Positions 9,109 to 21,612 are shown, counted from the stretch's first letter. The stretch is 64,000 nucleotides of DNA from Hemerocallis citrina (GCA_017893485.1 CM030368.1:179595654-179659653), one strand, 5' to 3'. The notes: generated from the letters alone by a model not told the origin. Translations and numbers: made by a program.

Positions 9109-9735
9109 GTGGCTATGATCACTGAGATCAACATGGTCGTTGTAACCGACGAGTGGTGGGCTGATACGGGCGCTACTAGGCATGTTTGCTATGAGCGCTG
9201 CTGGTTCAAAACTTATAAGGAGACTGAAGATCAAAAAGTGCAACTTGGTGATTCACACTGTATCAATGTGATGGACATTGGAGATGTGGACTTGGAGTTT
9301 ACCTCTGGCAGGACTATAGCCCTCAAGGATGTCTTGCACACTCCTGATATGAGGAAGAACCTGATTTCTGGATACCTTCTCAACAAGGCTGGGTTTCATC
9401 AGAGCGTCGGATCCGACCAGTATGTTATAACTAAGAATGAGATTTCTGTGGGAAAGGGATTTGCTTGTAATGGGATGTTTAAACTCAGTATTGAAATGAA
9501 TAAGAATAATGCTTCTGTTTACTCCTTGTCTTCTTTTAATTTATGGCACTCTAGACTATGTCATGTTAACAAGAAATTGGTAAATAATATGAGCAAACTT
9601 GGCATGATACCAAAACTTAACTTAAATGAATTTGAGAAATGCACCTCCTTTAGTCAAGCTAAGATAATTAAAACTTTACATAAAAGTGTAGCTAGAGAAA
9701 CAAAAATTCTAGACTTAAACATTCTGATGTATGTG
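9109..9735 (+). pseudogene. Copia protease and pre-integrase domain
   Basis: Same frame as gag. The aspartic protease active site is seen as W-W-A-D-T-G-A-T-R-H (D-T/S-G-A-T motif of Copia protease) at about 9153-9182. The GAG-pre-integrase domain follows with L-W-H-S-R-L-C-H-V-N (about 9541-9570). The zinc-binding K-C-x-x-C site reads KCTSFSQAK, so the second cysteine is lost to Phe. Near 9715-9725 the frame shifts: the integrase continues in another frame at 9722 onward. Confidence 0.9.
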
Positions 9736-10330
9736 ACATGGATGAAACTTTAACTAGAAATGGTAAAAGATATTTCATTACGTTTATTGATGATCATTCA
9801 AATTATACTCATATTTATCTTATAACACATAAGAGTGAAGCATTGACATGTTTAGAACTTATGTTACTGAAGTACAAAATCAATTTGAACGAAATATTAA
9901 GAGATTTTGTAGTGATAAAGGTACAAAATATGATTCTAATGAATTTAAACAATTATATGCATCATTTTGAATTATTCACGAGACTACTGCACCTTATTCA
10001 CCTGAATTTAATGGAAAAGCTGAAAGAAAGAATAAGACTCTTACTGAATTGGTAGTTGCTTCGCTTATTAGTTCTGGAGCACCCAAATGCTTCTAGGGTG
10101 AAGTTCTTTTATCTGTATATCATATTTTAAATAGAATTCCACATCTATCTTCTGATACTTCACCAAACGAATTATGGAGAAGTACAAAAGCCCAATATTG
10201 ATTATTTTAGAGTTTGGGGTTGTTTAGCATATGTCAAAAAACCTGACCCTAAAAGAATCAAACTTGTAAGTAGAGCATATGAATGTGTTTTTATTGGTTA
10301 TGCAGATAACAGTAAGGCTTCCAGATTTTT
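9722..10330 (+). pseudogene. Copia integrase core, frameshifted
   Basis: Opens as DVCDMDETLTRNGKRYFITF, then I-D-D-H-S-N-Y (first catalytic Asp). A frame change near 9850 moves the reading to ...C-S-D-K-G-T-K-Y-D-S-N-E-F (second Asp region, about 9910-9945) and then N-G-K-A-E-R-K-N-K-T-L (Glu region, about 10008-10040). Stops interrupt it near 9967 and 10094. All three catalytic regions are recognisable but no continuous product is possible. C-terminal 'RVWGCLAYVK'-like sequence is frameshifted near 10210. Confidence 0.85.
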
Positions 10331-10334
10331 AGAC

Positions 10335-11597
10335 TTGAATAATAATGTGATCATTGAATCTTTAGATGCTGATTTTTATGAGAATAAATTTCCTTACTTA
10401 TTGAGGAACAGTGGGGGTAGTAGTGGGGGTTCACAACCCTCTACTTCCTCTAGCGTACCTCAAACTAGTACACATTTTAATGTTGATATAGATTCTGAGC
10501 CTCGTAGAAGTAAACATGCTAGAACTGCTAAATATTTTAGTGATGACTATGTTGTATATGCTTTAGAATCTGACCCTAGTTCTATCAATGAGGCCTTAAC
10601 CTCACCCGATGCCGATTTGTGGCAAGAAGCCGTAAATGACGAGATGGATTCACTAACCTCTACTGGTACTTGGGAGTTAATGGACTTACCTCGCGATAGT
10701 CGTACTATAGGATGCAAATGGATTCTTAAGAGAAAGCTAAAACCAGATGGTACTATTAAAAAATTTAAAGCTAGACCAGTAGATAAAGGATATGTACAAA
10801 AGGAAAATATAGATTTCTTTGACACTTACTCTCCTGTGACTCATGTGACTACCATTAGAGTTTTATTAGCTATTTTTGCTGTGCATAATTTCTTGATTCA
10901 CCAGATGGATGTTAAAATAGCTTTCCTTAATGGAAAACTTGAAGATGAACTTTATATGGATCAGCCTAATGGTTTTGTGATTCCAGGACAGGAACACAAA
11001 GTCTGCAAGCTGAATAAGACTTTATATGGTCTTAAGCAAGCTCCTAAACAGTGGCATGACAGAATTGATCAATTATTACTCTCAAATAGTTTTTCTATTA
11101 ATAATGTTGATAAATGCCATTATTATAAAACATCCAGTGATAGTTGCATTATGCTATGTCTATATGTGGACGACTTACTTGTTTGTGGCTCTTCGCTTGA
11201 ATTAATTTCAGAGACTAAAACTATGCTTAGTCAAAATTTTGATATGAAGGACCTAGGTGAGGCCAATGTTATTTTAGGCATGAAAATCACACGTACTGGG
11301 ACTGGTATTACTCTTGACCAATCTCATTACATTGAGAATATCTTGAAGAAATACAATTACTTTGACTGTAGACCTGCATGTACACCTAGTGACCCTCATG
11401 TTAAACTTTTGAAAAATTCTAGTGTTGCAGTTAAACAAAAGGAATATGCTAGTATAATTGATAGCCTACGCTATGATACTGACTGCACTAGACCTGACAT
11501 TGCATATGTTGTAGGGGTATTATGTAAATTTACGAGTTGTCCTAATTCTGAGCATTGGAATGCTATTGACAGAGTCATGAGGAATTTGAAAAGACCA
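10335..11597 (+). pseudogene. Copia reverse transcriptase (RVT_2)
   Basis: 421 codons are open. The Copia RT begins near residue 90 with NEALTSPDADLWQEAVNDEM and T-W-E-L-M-D-L-P. The A-motif region is seen as H-Q-M-D-V-K-I-A-F-L-N-G (about 10900-10935; usual T/S replaced by I in 'VKTAFLNG'), followed by L-Y-G-L-K-Q-A-P and the catalytic L-Y-V-D-D-L-L (Y-V-D-D, about 11161-11181). D-L-G-E-A-N-V-I-L-G-M and Y-x-x-x-I follow. It ends with a 1-base loss near 11597 that shifts the frame just before RNase H. Catalytic residues are present, so RT decay is recent compared with integrase. Confidence 0.92.
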
Positions 11598-12109
11598 TGA
11601 ACTTAGGACTACATTATGAGAGGTTTCCCACTGTCCTTGAGGGATTCAGCGATGCAGATTGGAATTTATTTTCAGATGATTCCAAGGCCATAAGTGGATA
11701 CATTTTTAGTATCGCTGGTGGTGTTGTTTATTGGAGGTCCAAGAAACAGACTATTTTAACTTAATCTACTATGGAGTCTGAGTTAGTTGCTATAGCTGCG
11801 GCTAGTGAAGAGGCAAGCTGGTTGAGGAACCTCTTATCTTACATTCCTTCATGGAATAGGCCTATTCCTCCGATCTTAATCCACTTAGATAGTACTGCTG
11901 TCATAGCTGAAGTACAAAATGCTTACTATAACGGTAAGAGATTAGCGATTCGTCGCAAGCACAGTACGGTGAGAGAGCTCCTCACGTCTGCTGCTGTTAC
12001 TGTGGATTTTGTGAGATCGGAAAGTAACCTTGTAGATCCTTTGAAGAAAGGATTGTCTCGAGACAAAGTTTGTAACACATCGATAAGAATGGGACTGAAG
12101 CCCATTTAG
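11598..12109 (+). pseudogene. Copia RNase H domain
   Basis: After the frameshift the reading is TMNLGLHYERF, then G-F-S-D-A-D-W (first catalytic Asp), ...S-G-Y-I-F-S-I-A-G-G-V-V-Y-W-R-S-K-K-Q-T-I-L-T, stop TAA at 11762-11764, then S-T-M-E-S-E-L-V-A (catalytic Glu), S-A...H-L-D-S-T-A-V (Asp), and R-R-K-H-S-T-V-R. The C-terminus L-V-D-P-L-K-K-G-L-S-R is the usual 'ADPLTKG' ending. The stop sits where Copia elements have Gln, again consistent with CAA to TAA. Confidence 0.9.
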
Positions 12110-12657
12110 AATCACAATTGGTGGGAACCCAACCTATACGACTGGAGATCCCAAGACAGGTTCAATGGGACAAACAAGTCATACTGTGATTGGAATCATG
12201 CAACCTAGGAGTTTACAACTCTTTAGTCCATCTTGATGTGTATGTGCATGATGTCTTGTAGCGTTAGTAAGGATGAGCTTGGCTCTTAATGAGCTCTATA
12301 TCTCTGAATGAGAGGAGTGCCTAGCTACAAGAGCACTATTAATAGACTCACCGGGGCGATTGTGAAGTGTGGCCACTTCTATGAGAATGAGGCTGATTCT
12401 CTAAAACTTTCACCTATACTGGGATAACCACAAGGCCTGAATGTGCTGGTATTTAGAACTTGCACCTGGTAGAATCACGTGTGGTTTTCTTTCACTATGT
12501 AAAAACGGGTAATGATTTCAAGACTTAAGATCACACATTATTCTTGCATTTTGGGGATTGTCCACTATGTAAGGTTCAAGTCTTCGGACACCTTACTTAT
12601 GCATAGTTCTATACTTTTGAAAAACCGTTTCTTTTCAAATTAGTGTTTTAAATATAT
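12110..12657 (+). other. Copia 3' untranslated region
   Basis: 550 bp between the pol stop and the polypurine tract. No open frame of note. It holds TG/AC-rich transcribed sequence ending in AAATATATAAG. Nothing else is recognised here. Confidence 0.8.
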
Positions 12658-12668
12658 AAGTGGGGGAT
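12658..12668 (+). promoter_or_regulatory. Polypurine tract of the Copia element
   Basis: AAGTGGGGGAT directly precedes the 3' LTR start TGTTGG. This purine run is the site that normally primes plus-strand DNA synthesis during reverse transcription. Confidence 0.85.
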
Positions 12669-12784
12669 TGTTGGAATTGAGTATACATTCAAAACACTTC
12701 TTTTGTTGACAACATTGTCTTATGGCCAAACGGTTAAAGTTTTGGGTTCACATGAGGTTGGGGGTTCAATTCCTACATTCCACA

Positions 12785-12787
<3 letters not shown>

Positions 12788-12834
<47 letters not shown>

Positions 12835-13012
12835 GTAAAAGGGATATGAGCAACTTGCTCATTTAGTAAATGAGCAAGTGATTATGTGGCATGCATGTGA
12901 TACATTGGACAACTAACCATTTTAAAGATTTTCCAATCACATGCATGCCACATCATCAATTGCTTATTTACTAAATAAGCAAGTTGCTCATACCCCTTTT
13001 TCCCCCCTTTTT

Positions 13013-13064
<52 letters not shown>
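12788..13064. repeat. (TA)n tract of the 3' LTR, split by the MITE
   Basis: AT repeats at 12788-12832 and 13016-13064 flank the MITE and correspond to 919-990 and 6629-6684 in the 5' LTR. Confidence 0.9.
12833..13015. mobile_element. 183-bp MITE inside the (TA)n tract of the 3' LTR
   Basis: Its ends are inverted copies: GGGTAAAAGGGATATGAGCA and, reversed, GGG...AAAGGGGTATGAGCAAC. Further inside, TGAGCAA...TGTGGCATGCATGTGAT is mirrored by ATCACATGCATGCCACATCA. The whole element is close to one large hairpin. It is flanked by (TA)n on both sides, compatible with a TA target duplication as in Tc1/mariner (Stowaway-like) elements, but the duplication cannot be separated from the microsatellite. 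Confidence 0.8.
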
Positions 13065-13066
<2 letters not shown>

Positions 13067-13670
13067 CCGGGACAGCCCTTAGGGCTTTGGGGGTCTTGGG
13101 GTCTCTTGGAAAAAAATATTTTAAAAAAATATTTTTCAAACAGATCAAAAACCTTTCGAATTTCAAACAGATCAAAAATGTTTTTTTTTAAAATTAATAA
13201 TATAGCTGTTTCAAGAAGTAAATGTGCTTTATGTTATAGCCATTTCAAGAATTAAAGAATCTTTATGATGTAGCCAGTTTTTGATTAAATGCATACAGAT
13301 TTATTTCTCCTTGGTTACAAGTTATAAGTAGGAATCATTTTCTTGGGAAGAAGAGTATAGAAAAACAACCGGTCATTCTCTTCTTCTAAACTATTTTGAG
13401 CGGTTTTTGCTTGGATTTGGGTGGTGCAAGTTGGTACGTGCTGCTATTGGAGCATTGGCAGCACTGTAGACATAAGCTCGTTGTATCCCGGGAGAAGTAT
13501 TTGGTGATCAACGATTCATCTCCAGAATCGGCCAAATAGCTTCTTAAAGAAAGTGCAACCCACGCCTCAAGCCACTTCTTACTTTCCTCCAGTTGCAGAT
13601 CAACTCCAGAGCCATTATCAGAAGGTTCATTTGGTACACTCAGGTTTAACCCATTTTTCTTAACAGTCCC

Positions 13671-14605
13671 CTCCTCTTCACCTAAGTGAATGGGTATTTT
13701 CGAGAAATCACCCAAAATACCCCCGCCCCCCCCCCCCCCCCCCCCCTTTCATCTCAATCTCCAATGCTCCCTCTCTTTTCCCTCACTCTCTTCCGAAACC
13801 CATAAAACCCAAACTCCTCCTCAAGCTCCTCTTCAAGTTCCTCAAGCCCCTTCCCCCAGACCTCTGACCTCTCTTTCTCGATGACACCTCCGACAACCCC
13901 TCTCATGCTCAAGCTCCTCCTCTCCGGACTCCTTCCCTTTAAATCCGAATCTGCTGAACCCTCACAGTGCCTCTCTTCAAATCGCCTTAAGCTCCTCCTT
14001 CTCCTCCTTCAATACCGCTCGCCCGATGCCTTTCCACCTTAGAAACCCAATCACAAAATTGAAACCCAATTTCGTTGTTTAACTCCGTATTGTGCAAGGT
14101 AATCCAAAATCCTTGCTCTGTATGATTGTTAATTATGACTTGCAAATTTAAAATTTATGTATAAATGTTAATTGTTGTGACTATATCAGAGTAGAATATG
14201 AATTTATCGGATAATTAATGTTATTGGTCGTTTTTTGGTTTTATGGTTTGGTAAAACTGAAGAAGACTGTTCTCTTTGGTTAGTACGGTTTGGTTAACTG
14301 TAGTTAGTGGAAAAACATGTACATAACCTACACGTATTTCAGGTTTTTTGAATCAATTTCAAAAATTCTTGAGTAAAAAAGTTATTGAGGTGTTGTTAAG
14401 TATTTGGTGAATTCATTTTGGACTTGATTTTGAAGGATAATTAATTTGATGAATTGGCTAAATAAATCATGAGTTGGTTAGTGAATGTTATTGTTGTTGG
14501 AATGGTTAGTGATTGAATCATGAATTGACTAAATGAATCATGAGTTTTATTTTCCTTGACTAATTAATGTCTTGAAAAACTCAAAAACTCTATTTACCTC
14601 ATGCC
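13671..14605. other. Interval between Copia element and LARD C; no gene recognised
   Basis: Begins with the sequence that was contiguous with position 801 before the Copia insertion. A run of about 22 C lies at 13724-13746. It is followed by pyrimidine-rich sequence (CTCCTCAAGCTCCTC motifs, 13750-14040) of 5'-UTR type, and a possible donor GTGCAAG|GTAATC at about 14099. No open frame with recognisable domains follows. Two imperfect repeats of GAATTGRCTAAATRAATCAT lie at 14451-14550. Confidence 0.6.
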
Positions 14606-17600
14606 TATAACACCCCGAATTCCAAATAAGTCTGAATTCGAGGTTCCACGGGATCTTTACACTTCACTTCGTACAATTTTACAAAGAATGTGAAACTTTT
14701 ATTACGACAAACTCTTTTACATAAACACGCAACGAAATAAATAAATGAATTACAACTTGGTAGATATACGTTTGTAACAACTTTAGCATTTAAATAATCA
14801 TTAGCATCAAATTCATCTTTATATATTCTTGTAAATTCCAAGTCCTGTATAGGAAACTGTGGGCACGTCAGTTGCTTACAACAGATGCAATATTATACAA
14901 GGCCATCCTCACATTGCCGAAAATATAACGATTCTTTAATACTTTAACAACCACAAACTTGAATGTAAACAAAGTGTAAAAGAGTGACTAATCTAAACAT
15001 GTCAGTGTATGCAATGACTTAATGCCTGTTGCAGGTGTCTACGCTATGATGACACTAATGCATAATTGTTCGGATTCTATGCATCCCATACTACATAGGT
15101 CTGAGGGCAAGCACTTACGTACTCCACATTACAGGGTTAGATCCCTCGCCATGAATTTTTACTACGGTAATTACGGTAAGTTCTTAGATGTTTTATGAGT
15201 TACGAGCCCATGTCCAGACAGCCTGGAGAGGAATCCCACGTCATGACATGACGCATCATGTAGAAATTCTATGGACAATTCACCTCCGTCATGGGATGAT
15301 GGCACTACGTAGTCACCAAGCACCCCACAAGTGTCGCCACGATCCTGATAATTTCGGAGTTGGATTCATGTCATGATATAACACATCATGTAGACAGCCT
15401 GTGAAAACTCTCACACCGTGAATCCGAGGCCCTCATACTTGTGTTTTTCTCTTACTTTCATCACATCTCCCCTTAATGGATGTCCTTAAGTTTTTAGTTT
15501 CTTTTTAGAAGAAATCATACAACCTAGAGCTAGCTTACCGTACCGGACTTAAGCCAACTCAAGAGACAGTTAACCCAACTGGCTACTTCTCAAGAGATGC
15601 TCAACCGACACTGGTTAGCCTTCAAATTCATATTAACAACAACTGTCGGTTTCTAAGGGCCTCGCCTAGCCTCTAGATTCCAACAAGTATCTCATTCTAG
15701 AGATCAACAATATGTTATATTCAATCTCAAAATAATAGTTCAATTTCTTTATTCACAATCTCTTTCTCAAAAAACATTTCTTTATATTCTCATAACAAGA
15801 AGTAATTCACTTTGACTTCTTTATCAATTTAATCACATATGCATTCAAATCTTCATCTTTCTTTAATTATACAAGAGTCACATTTTTAATTGATAAATTC
15901 GAGTAATTCAACATTATTTAATGTAAATTCCTCTTTCAATTCTCACAAAATATATCAAAAATATTGTGGAAATATTTTTTATAAAGTCTAGATAATTTTA
16001 GAGGAATAATATATTTTTTCCCGCAATTTTTATTGCTATTTTAAACCCTTAAATACCAAAAAAAATCAAAAAAGAATTAAAAAGAGGGTACCGGGTTTCA
16101 AACCCAAGACCTCCACCATGCTATACTGACCAACTCAGAGCGCACCCGAAGACCGGAAAGTCCAAAGGCGGTTGGTGATAGAAAGGAAACTCGAAAACCT
16201 TGTGTACAGACTTCGGTACATTGGGATAAAATCATGATTTAATAAAAATAAAGCCTCTTCAAGACTCGAACCCCAGACTAACAGCACTGTTCATAGCGCT
16301 CTACACCCACGCCGATAACCAGTATTCCCAAACCCATTCTCTGTTATGAAGAGGAATTGAAATAACTTTATACTTTTTGTCTGTTTGTAAATTTCCTTTA
16401 CAAAAATTTCGATTTCTCAATCAGTTTGTATCTTTCAAATCAAAACTCCTTCCAAAATATTTTCTTTAAAAATATAGTATAGCAACAATTAGTAAACTTT
16501 AAAAACTCTTATTTTTTGACAATGTAATAAGTTTTCTTTCCAATTTGCATTTAAAGAATACATTATCGACTTTGAAATAAAACTATGGTTCCTCCTCAAA
16601 ACCCCAATATAAATTTCTTTATGCCAAAAAAAATACACATTTGTGGAACTATTTCCATATTTCTCTACTATACTAGCATCTTAAACTCTTTCATACATAC
16701 TGCATTAATTTGACTATTATGTGAACATCCTAACATGCATCAATTAACAGATTTCTTTTTTCACAACCCACTAAATATATGTTCTTGTTCTCTTTCAATT
16801 CCACATGAGTTCTAGCATTCATTCTCTTCTTTTTTTATCACATCATCACTACATAACTAAAATAACGACTAAGCCATTTAGCAACTAAAATATATCAATA
16901 TTCATTCATCTCAATCAACAACTAAGCCATATGTCAACTAGCATGCATCAGACTACTAAAGTTTAGAAAGGATTTAAGAAACACCCATCTCAAATGGAAG
17001 AAAACGAAATTAGAACTCCTAGAATGAAAGCTCCTAGTAGCAAAACTCCTTCAAAAGCTCCAAGGATCTAAAAATCCACACCAAAAATTTCACCGAAACT
17101 TCAATAGCAAACCCGAGAGCATAACACTAATATTCATATATCTACATATGTATATATATATGCATATTTATATATATATGTATAATAGAATATATTATAA
17201 GTTATATATATATATACACATATATTTTATGGTGAAATGAGTGGAGAAAGCAACCAAAGCATTTGCAGGAGGGGTTTCGGATTTGACAGAGAAAGAAAGA
17301 AGGGAGAGGAGTAGAGGGTGAAGATTAGGGGGTCGGGTGATTATAAAGGGAAATTAGGAGATAGTTATATTAACTAATTGTCCACTAATCACCCACTAAA
17401 TCCACTCTCTTAATTCAAAAGCATTACTTTTCCCTCCATTCCAAACACAGCCGGCCACTTCTTTGTAAAAACATGTGCACGTGCACCGCACGTGCACACA
17501 CTTCATTCACATACATATATATATATTTATATATAATTTAAAATATAGGTTATAATATATAGTAAATGTTTAAATAAAATTAGTTTAGTTTAATTATAAA

Positions 17601-18209
17601 TTATATTTATCATGCACAAATAAATAAACACACACACACTTCAAAATTTCATTTTGAAAGAGAATACAACTAACACGTGCATTGCAAAAACGTGCGTCGC
17701 ACGTAAAACAAATATTCAAATATGAAATCTATTTTATCAACGGAAAAATATTTATAAATAATCAGAATGTAAATACGAAAATATATTTCATTATACATAT
17801 ACCGTAGTGTAATTAATACGTACATTGAAAACACGTGCACCGCACGTATAAAAGTATTTTAATCAAAATAGGGGGAAAATGAACTTTCGTTTATAAAATG
17901 AATTTGAACAAGTCATTAAATAAATAATTGAAATACATAGAAAATGTTACACGTAGGGTAAAATATACGTAATTGACACGTGTATCGATAACACGTGCAA
18001 TGTACGTAAAAACACAAAGATTGAAAATTAGTATTTGAGTTGGTTCAAAATAAGATAAAATGAATCTTGAGAAAACGGAAATGCATAAATAGTCTAAATC
18101 AAAAATACGTAGTGAAACATGTTATGGATATTACCCGTAACGATACAAAATACACGTGCGAAACACATGAGGGGCAAAATTGTCATTTTCAATTTTGCGG
18201 GGTGTTAAA
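14606..18209 (-). repeat. 3' LTR of element C
   Basis: Starts (plus strand) TATAACACCCCGAATTCC, ends GCGGGGTGTTAAA. It matches 29890-33592 throughout. On the minus strand: repeated CACGTG motifs in the first 0.8 kb (18209-17400), a TATA-like TTTATAATC near 17340, a (TA)-rich stretch at 17130-17220, and two tRNA-like modules at 16259-16325 and 16087-16143. Confidence 0.88.
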
Positions 18210-18223
18210 CTCCCCCCCCCCCC
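18210..18223 (-). promoter_or_regulatory. Polypurine tract of element C
   Basis: On the minus strand a run of 13 G and an A (plus strand CTCCCCCCCCCCCC) lies directly outside the 3' LTR. It is the counterpart of the G-run before the 3' LTR of element B. Confidence 0.8.
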
Positions 18224-20455
18224 AGAATAGTTCTGTTCTTAGAACTCACTAGGGTAAAAGCTGTATTTTGTACACACCAAAAAAAATATCATTATTGTAT
18301 ATAGAAAACTGCAAATATTAAGAAAATAAATATAGTATAAAATAAGTAATATGGAAGAACAAGACAAACTCTATATAAGAAAACCATGAGTATCAAAATT
18401 TTATAAGAACGAAACAAGAAAACTAGGAAAATAGTATAAGAAAAGAAATGTGACAAAAAGATAGGATAGATTGAGAGAAATTTTCATACAAAAATAATAT
18501 TAGGTAAAATATTAGATAAAAGGAAAAATAAACTTAGTCATTAATTGTGGAATAGTTTGGAAAACAATGTAATAAAGAGAAACATAGTCAATGGATAATT
18601 TATAAATAGATTTAGTAATCGAATTTTATCAAAGTAATAAGCGGTATAATGATCAAAATCGCAAACTGAATTGGTACTGTATATTACGAGATAAAAATTG
18701 AATTAGCAATTTTAAGAGATGACTATTGGATAACAGTTTGAAAAATATACAAGCTTAAAGTTTAGTTAAAAGTATAGACAACTTAAAATAATTTTGTATA
18801 CCAATCAATATATATCATAAAATAATTTGTAAGGTAACTATAATAATTATACATACGATTTGAAAATTAAAGATATAGAAGGCGTACATCGAAATACTTT
18901 CGAATTGTCAAGTAGAGCAAGAAAAAACAACATAAAAAATTATATATGTACATAGGTGTAAAAATTATAGGTGAAACAACCAATATTATGACATGAAAAT
19001 TATAAATGGTTTGTAGGAGTAAAACAAGACATTATAGTAGTAACATATTATTGAAACGATGCAAATACTAATCATATAGAAATTACTTACAAATCGAAGA
19101 AAAAGTATAAATACATTTTTTTTCTTTTTTGGTGAGTAGCCACCAATTCTCAGATAAGTTAGTAGTAAAATAAAATACGATGAAGTGGTATAAAATGCTA
19201 ACTTATGTAACAATTCAAAATAGAAGGAGATGACAAGCTAGTTAATATTAAATAGTGAATATGCAAATAGGATAGATATAGAAATCATTATAAATAATAT
19301 AATGGTAGGTTGTAAAATATTATAAAATAGTATAAGCTAGTACAAAAATGGGATAGTGATATAAAAGCGGATGGAAAAGTTTTAAATGAAGTAGGAAATT
19401 ACAACGACAAAATATTAAAATAGATAGACTTTAAATATAGGACATACAAAATTTTTAATTATGATAATGATTTATAACATTAAGACGAGAATAGTGTAAA
19501 GTATATGTACGAGCTGAAAATGTAAATGAAAACAATAATTATGTAGTGTAGTAAATTAGAACAATAGACATAAACAATTATATATAAAAATAGTAATGTA
19601 GTAATTGAATGAGGGTGAAATGATATATATAGTAAGTATATTGATGTAACACCCTGCAAAATTGGAAATGACAATTTTGCCCTCACGTTTTACGCACGTG
19701 TATTTTGTACCGTTACTGGTAATATTTGTAACGTAATTCAATACGTATTTTTGGATTCCAACTATTTATGCATTTCCCTTATTCTTAAAATCCTATTTGA
19801 GTCAACTCAGTTATAATATTTCAATCATTGTATTTTTACGTGATTTGTACGTATTATCGATGCACGTGTCAAATACGCATTTTTCCATCACTACGTGTAA
19901 TATTTTCTATGTGTTTCAATTATTTAATTTATGTATTCAAATTCGTTTTATAAACGAAAAATTCATTTTTCCCTATTTTCGTTTTAAATACTTTTATACG
20001 TGCGGTGCACGTGTTTTCTATGTATGTAGTGATTACGTCGTGGAATATATAAAATTAATAAATATATTTTTCTTATATTGTTTTCGATTATATTTTAATA
20101 AATTTTCATTGATAAAGTCTATTTCGCATTTTGATATTTTACGTGCGATGCATGTGTTTTTCGGTGAATATATCTAAGCGTATTCGTTTTCAAAATAAAA
20201 TTTTGAAGTGTGTGTGTGTCTATTTTGTTCATGCATGAAAAACTATAATTTTTAATTAAACTAATTTTTATGCAAATATTATATATATAAACACTTTTTT
20301 TTTAAAAATTAAATATATGTATATGTATGAAGGAAGTTTGTGCTAGTGCAAGCACGTACACGTGTTTGGGCATGAAAAGATGGTAGCCGACTATTTTGGA
20401 GTTGGAGGGAAGTACAAATATTTTTGAATTTGTGAGTAGTGTTAGTGTTGCTATT

Positions 20456-20499
20456 GAAGAGTAGTTATTATAACTACTCCACTACTCTTCTATAAAATA
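20456..20499 (+). promoter_or_regulatory. TATA box and adjacent hairpin in the LTR of B
   Basis: TATAAAATA at 20491-20499 is followed by CCCCCACCC; a TATA-like box before a C-rich stretch also occurs in the LTRs of D (35622) and C. Directly upstream, GAAGAGTAGT (20456-20465) and ACTACTCTTC (20481-20490) form a 10-bp stem. The 3' LTR lacks this whole segment (joined at about 26871), so only the 5' LTR keeps the promoter. Confidence 0.7.
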
Positions 20500-21612
20500 C
20501 CCCCACCCTAACCTTTCTCCATCATCCCCTTCTTTCCTCTCTGTTCATTTCCGAAGCCACAAACTAAAAGCCAACCTGCAAAAGCCCCCATGTTGCTTTC
20601 TCCATTCATTAACCTAATACATCTGTACCTATACCTATAGCCCCTAATATATTTCTCCCTCCCATCTTTCTTTCCTTCTCCCCTGTCACTTCCGAATCCA
20701 GCATGTTCCTTTCTGTGCCTTCTCCACCTACTCTCACACCTAATACATATATGTATATAAATATATGCATACTTCCCTCATTCAAATTATATATATATGT
20801 GTAGATATATAAGTGTATAGAGTTGAAGTACTTCACTGTTGCTCATGCCGAAAATAAAGTTGGAGTGCTTTTTTTGTGCTTGGCCAAAAATGGAGCTTGG
20901 GTTTTGGTGCGTGGATTTCGAGGAGACGAATCGGAGTTTCTAGGAGCTTCTCATTCTAGGAGTTCAATTGCTAGAAATTAAATTTCGTGGGTAATTCTAA
21001 AATTCTTTCTAATTTAGGAGTAAAATTTGCTTGCTAGATAATGTAGAATTCTATTTGTTTGGTATGTTAAGTTGTAGATTACTTAATCTTTATTATTTTG
21101 TGTCATGATGTGTTGAATTGATGGTGTGATTTGTATAAATGATTAGAATTCTGGTTAAATTAAGAAGTGAAAAATGATGTATCATTTAGAAAATTATTGA
21201 AATGAGATTTGATGCATGTTAGAATAATAGTAGTCCAAATAATGCAATATGTACGAAAAATGACTCTTGATGCTAATGTGGTAAGGAAATGTGGAATTAA
21301 TCTCACTAGTATTTATTTTATGAGTATAAAAATTTTACAGAGGAGTTTGATGAAAGACAACCTTTTATTTGGAAAATTTATTATATGTGTTCTTTGATGC
21401 AGTTTTGAAGAAAGATTTTATTATATTGCAAAAATAAAAATGAGAAACTTATGAATTTAAAAACATGTACGATAATGTTTTTTCAAAGAAACACATTTTA
21501 GAGAATTATTTATATTTTTGTAGAAGTACAAATCGATTGAAAGATTGAGTTTATTAAAGGAAAATAGATAACAGTGTGGCATAAACAAAAAGTATGTAAC
21601 AATTTTCACATC

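Larger units (their letters stand above)
802..13665 (+). mobile_element. Full-length Copia retrotransposon with two LTRs and target duplication GTCCC
   Basis: The left LTR starts TGTTGGAATTGAG at 802 and the right LTR starts with the same sequence at 12669. Both end TTTTTCTTAACA (8169 and 13665). The element is bracketed by GTCCC at 797-801 and 13666-13670, a perfect 5-bp target duplication. Order inside is LTR, gag, protease, integrase, reverse transcriptase, RNase H, polypurine tract, LTR, which is the Copia order. The coding part has two in-frame stops and at least three frameshifts, so it is not autonomous now. Two foreign elements sit in the 5' LTR and one in the 3' LTR; without them each LTR would be close to 0.8 kb. 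Confidence 0.95.
12669..13665 (+). repeat. 3' LTR of the Copia element, with a MITE inside
   Basis: TGTTGGAATTGAG...TTCTTAACA. It matches the 5' LTR pieces in order and carries its own insertion in the (TA)n tract (12833-13015). It keeps the uninterrupted target site of the Harbinger MITE that is in the 5' LTR. Confidence 0.92.

Noticed and set aside
13724..13746. Poly-C run as a polypurine tract (minus strand) of another retrotransposon
   Set aside because: No LTR edge (TGTAACACC or similar) adjoins it; it looks like an isolated homopolymer.
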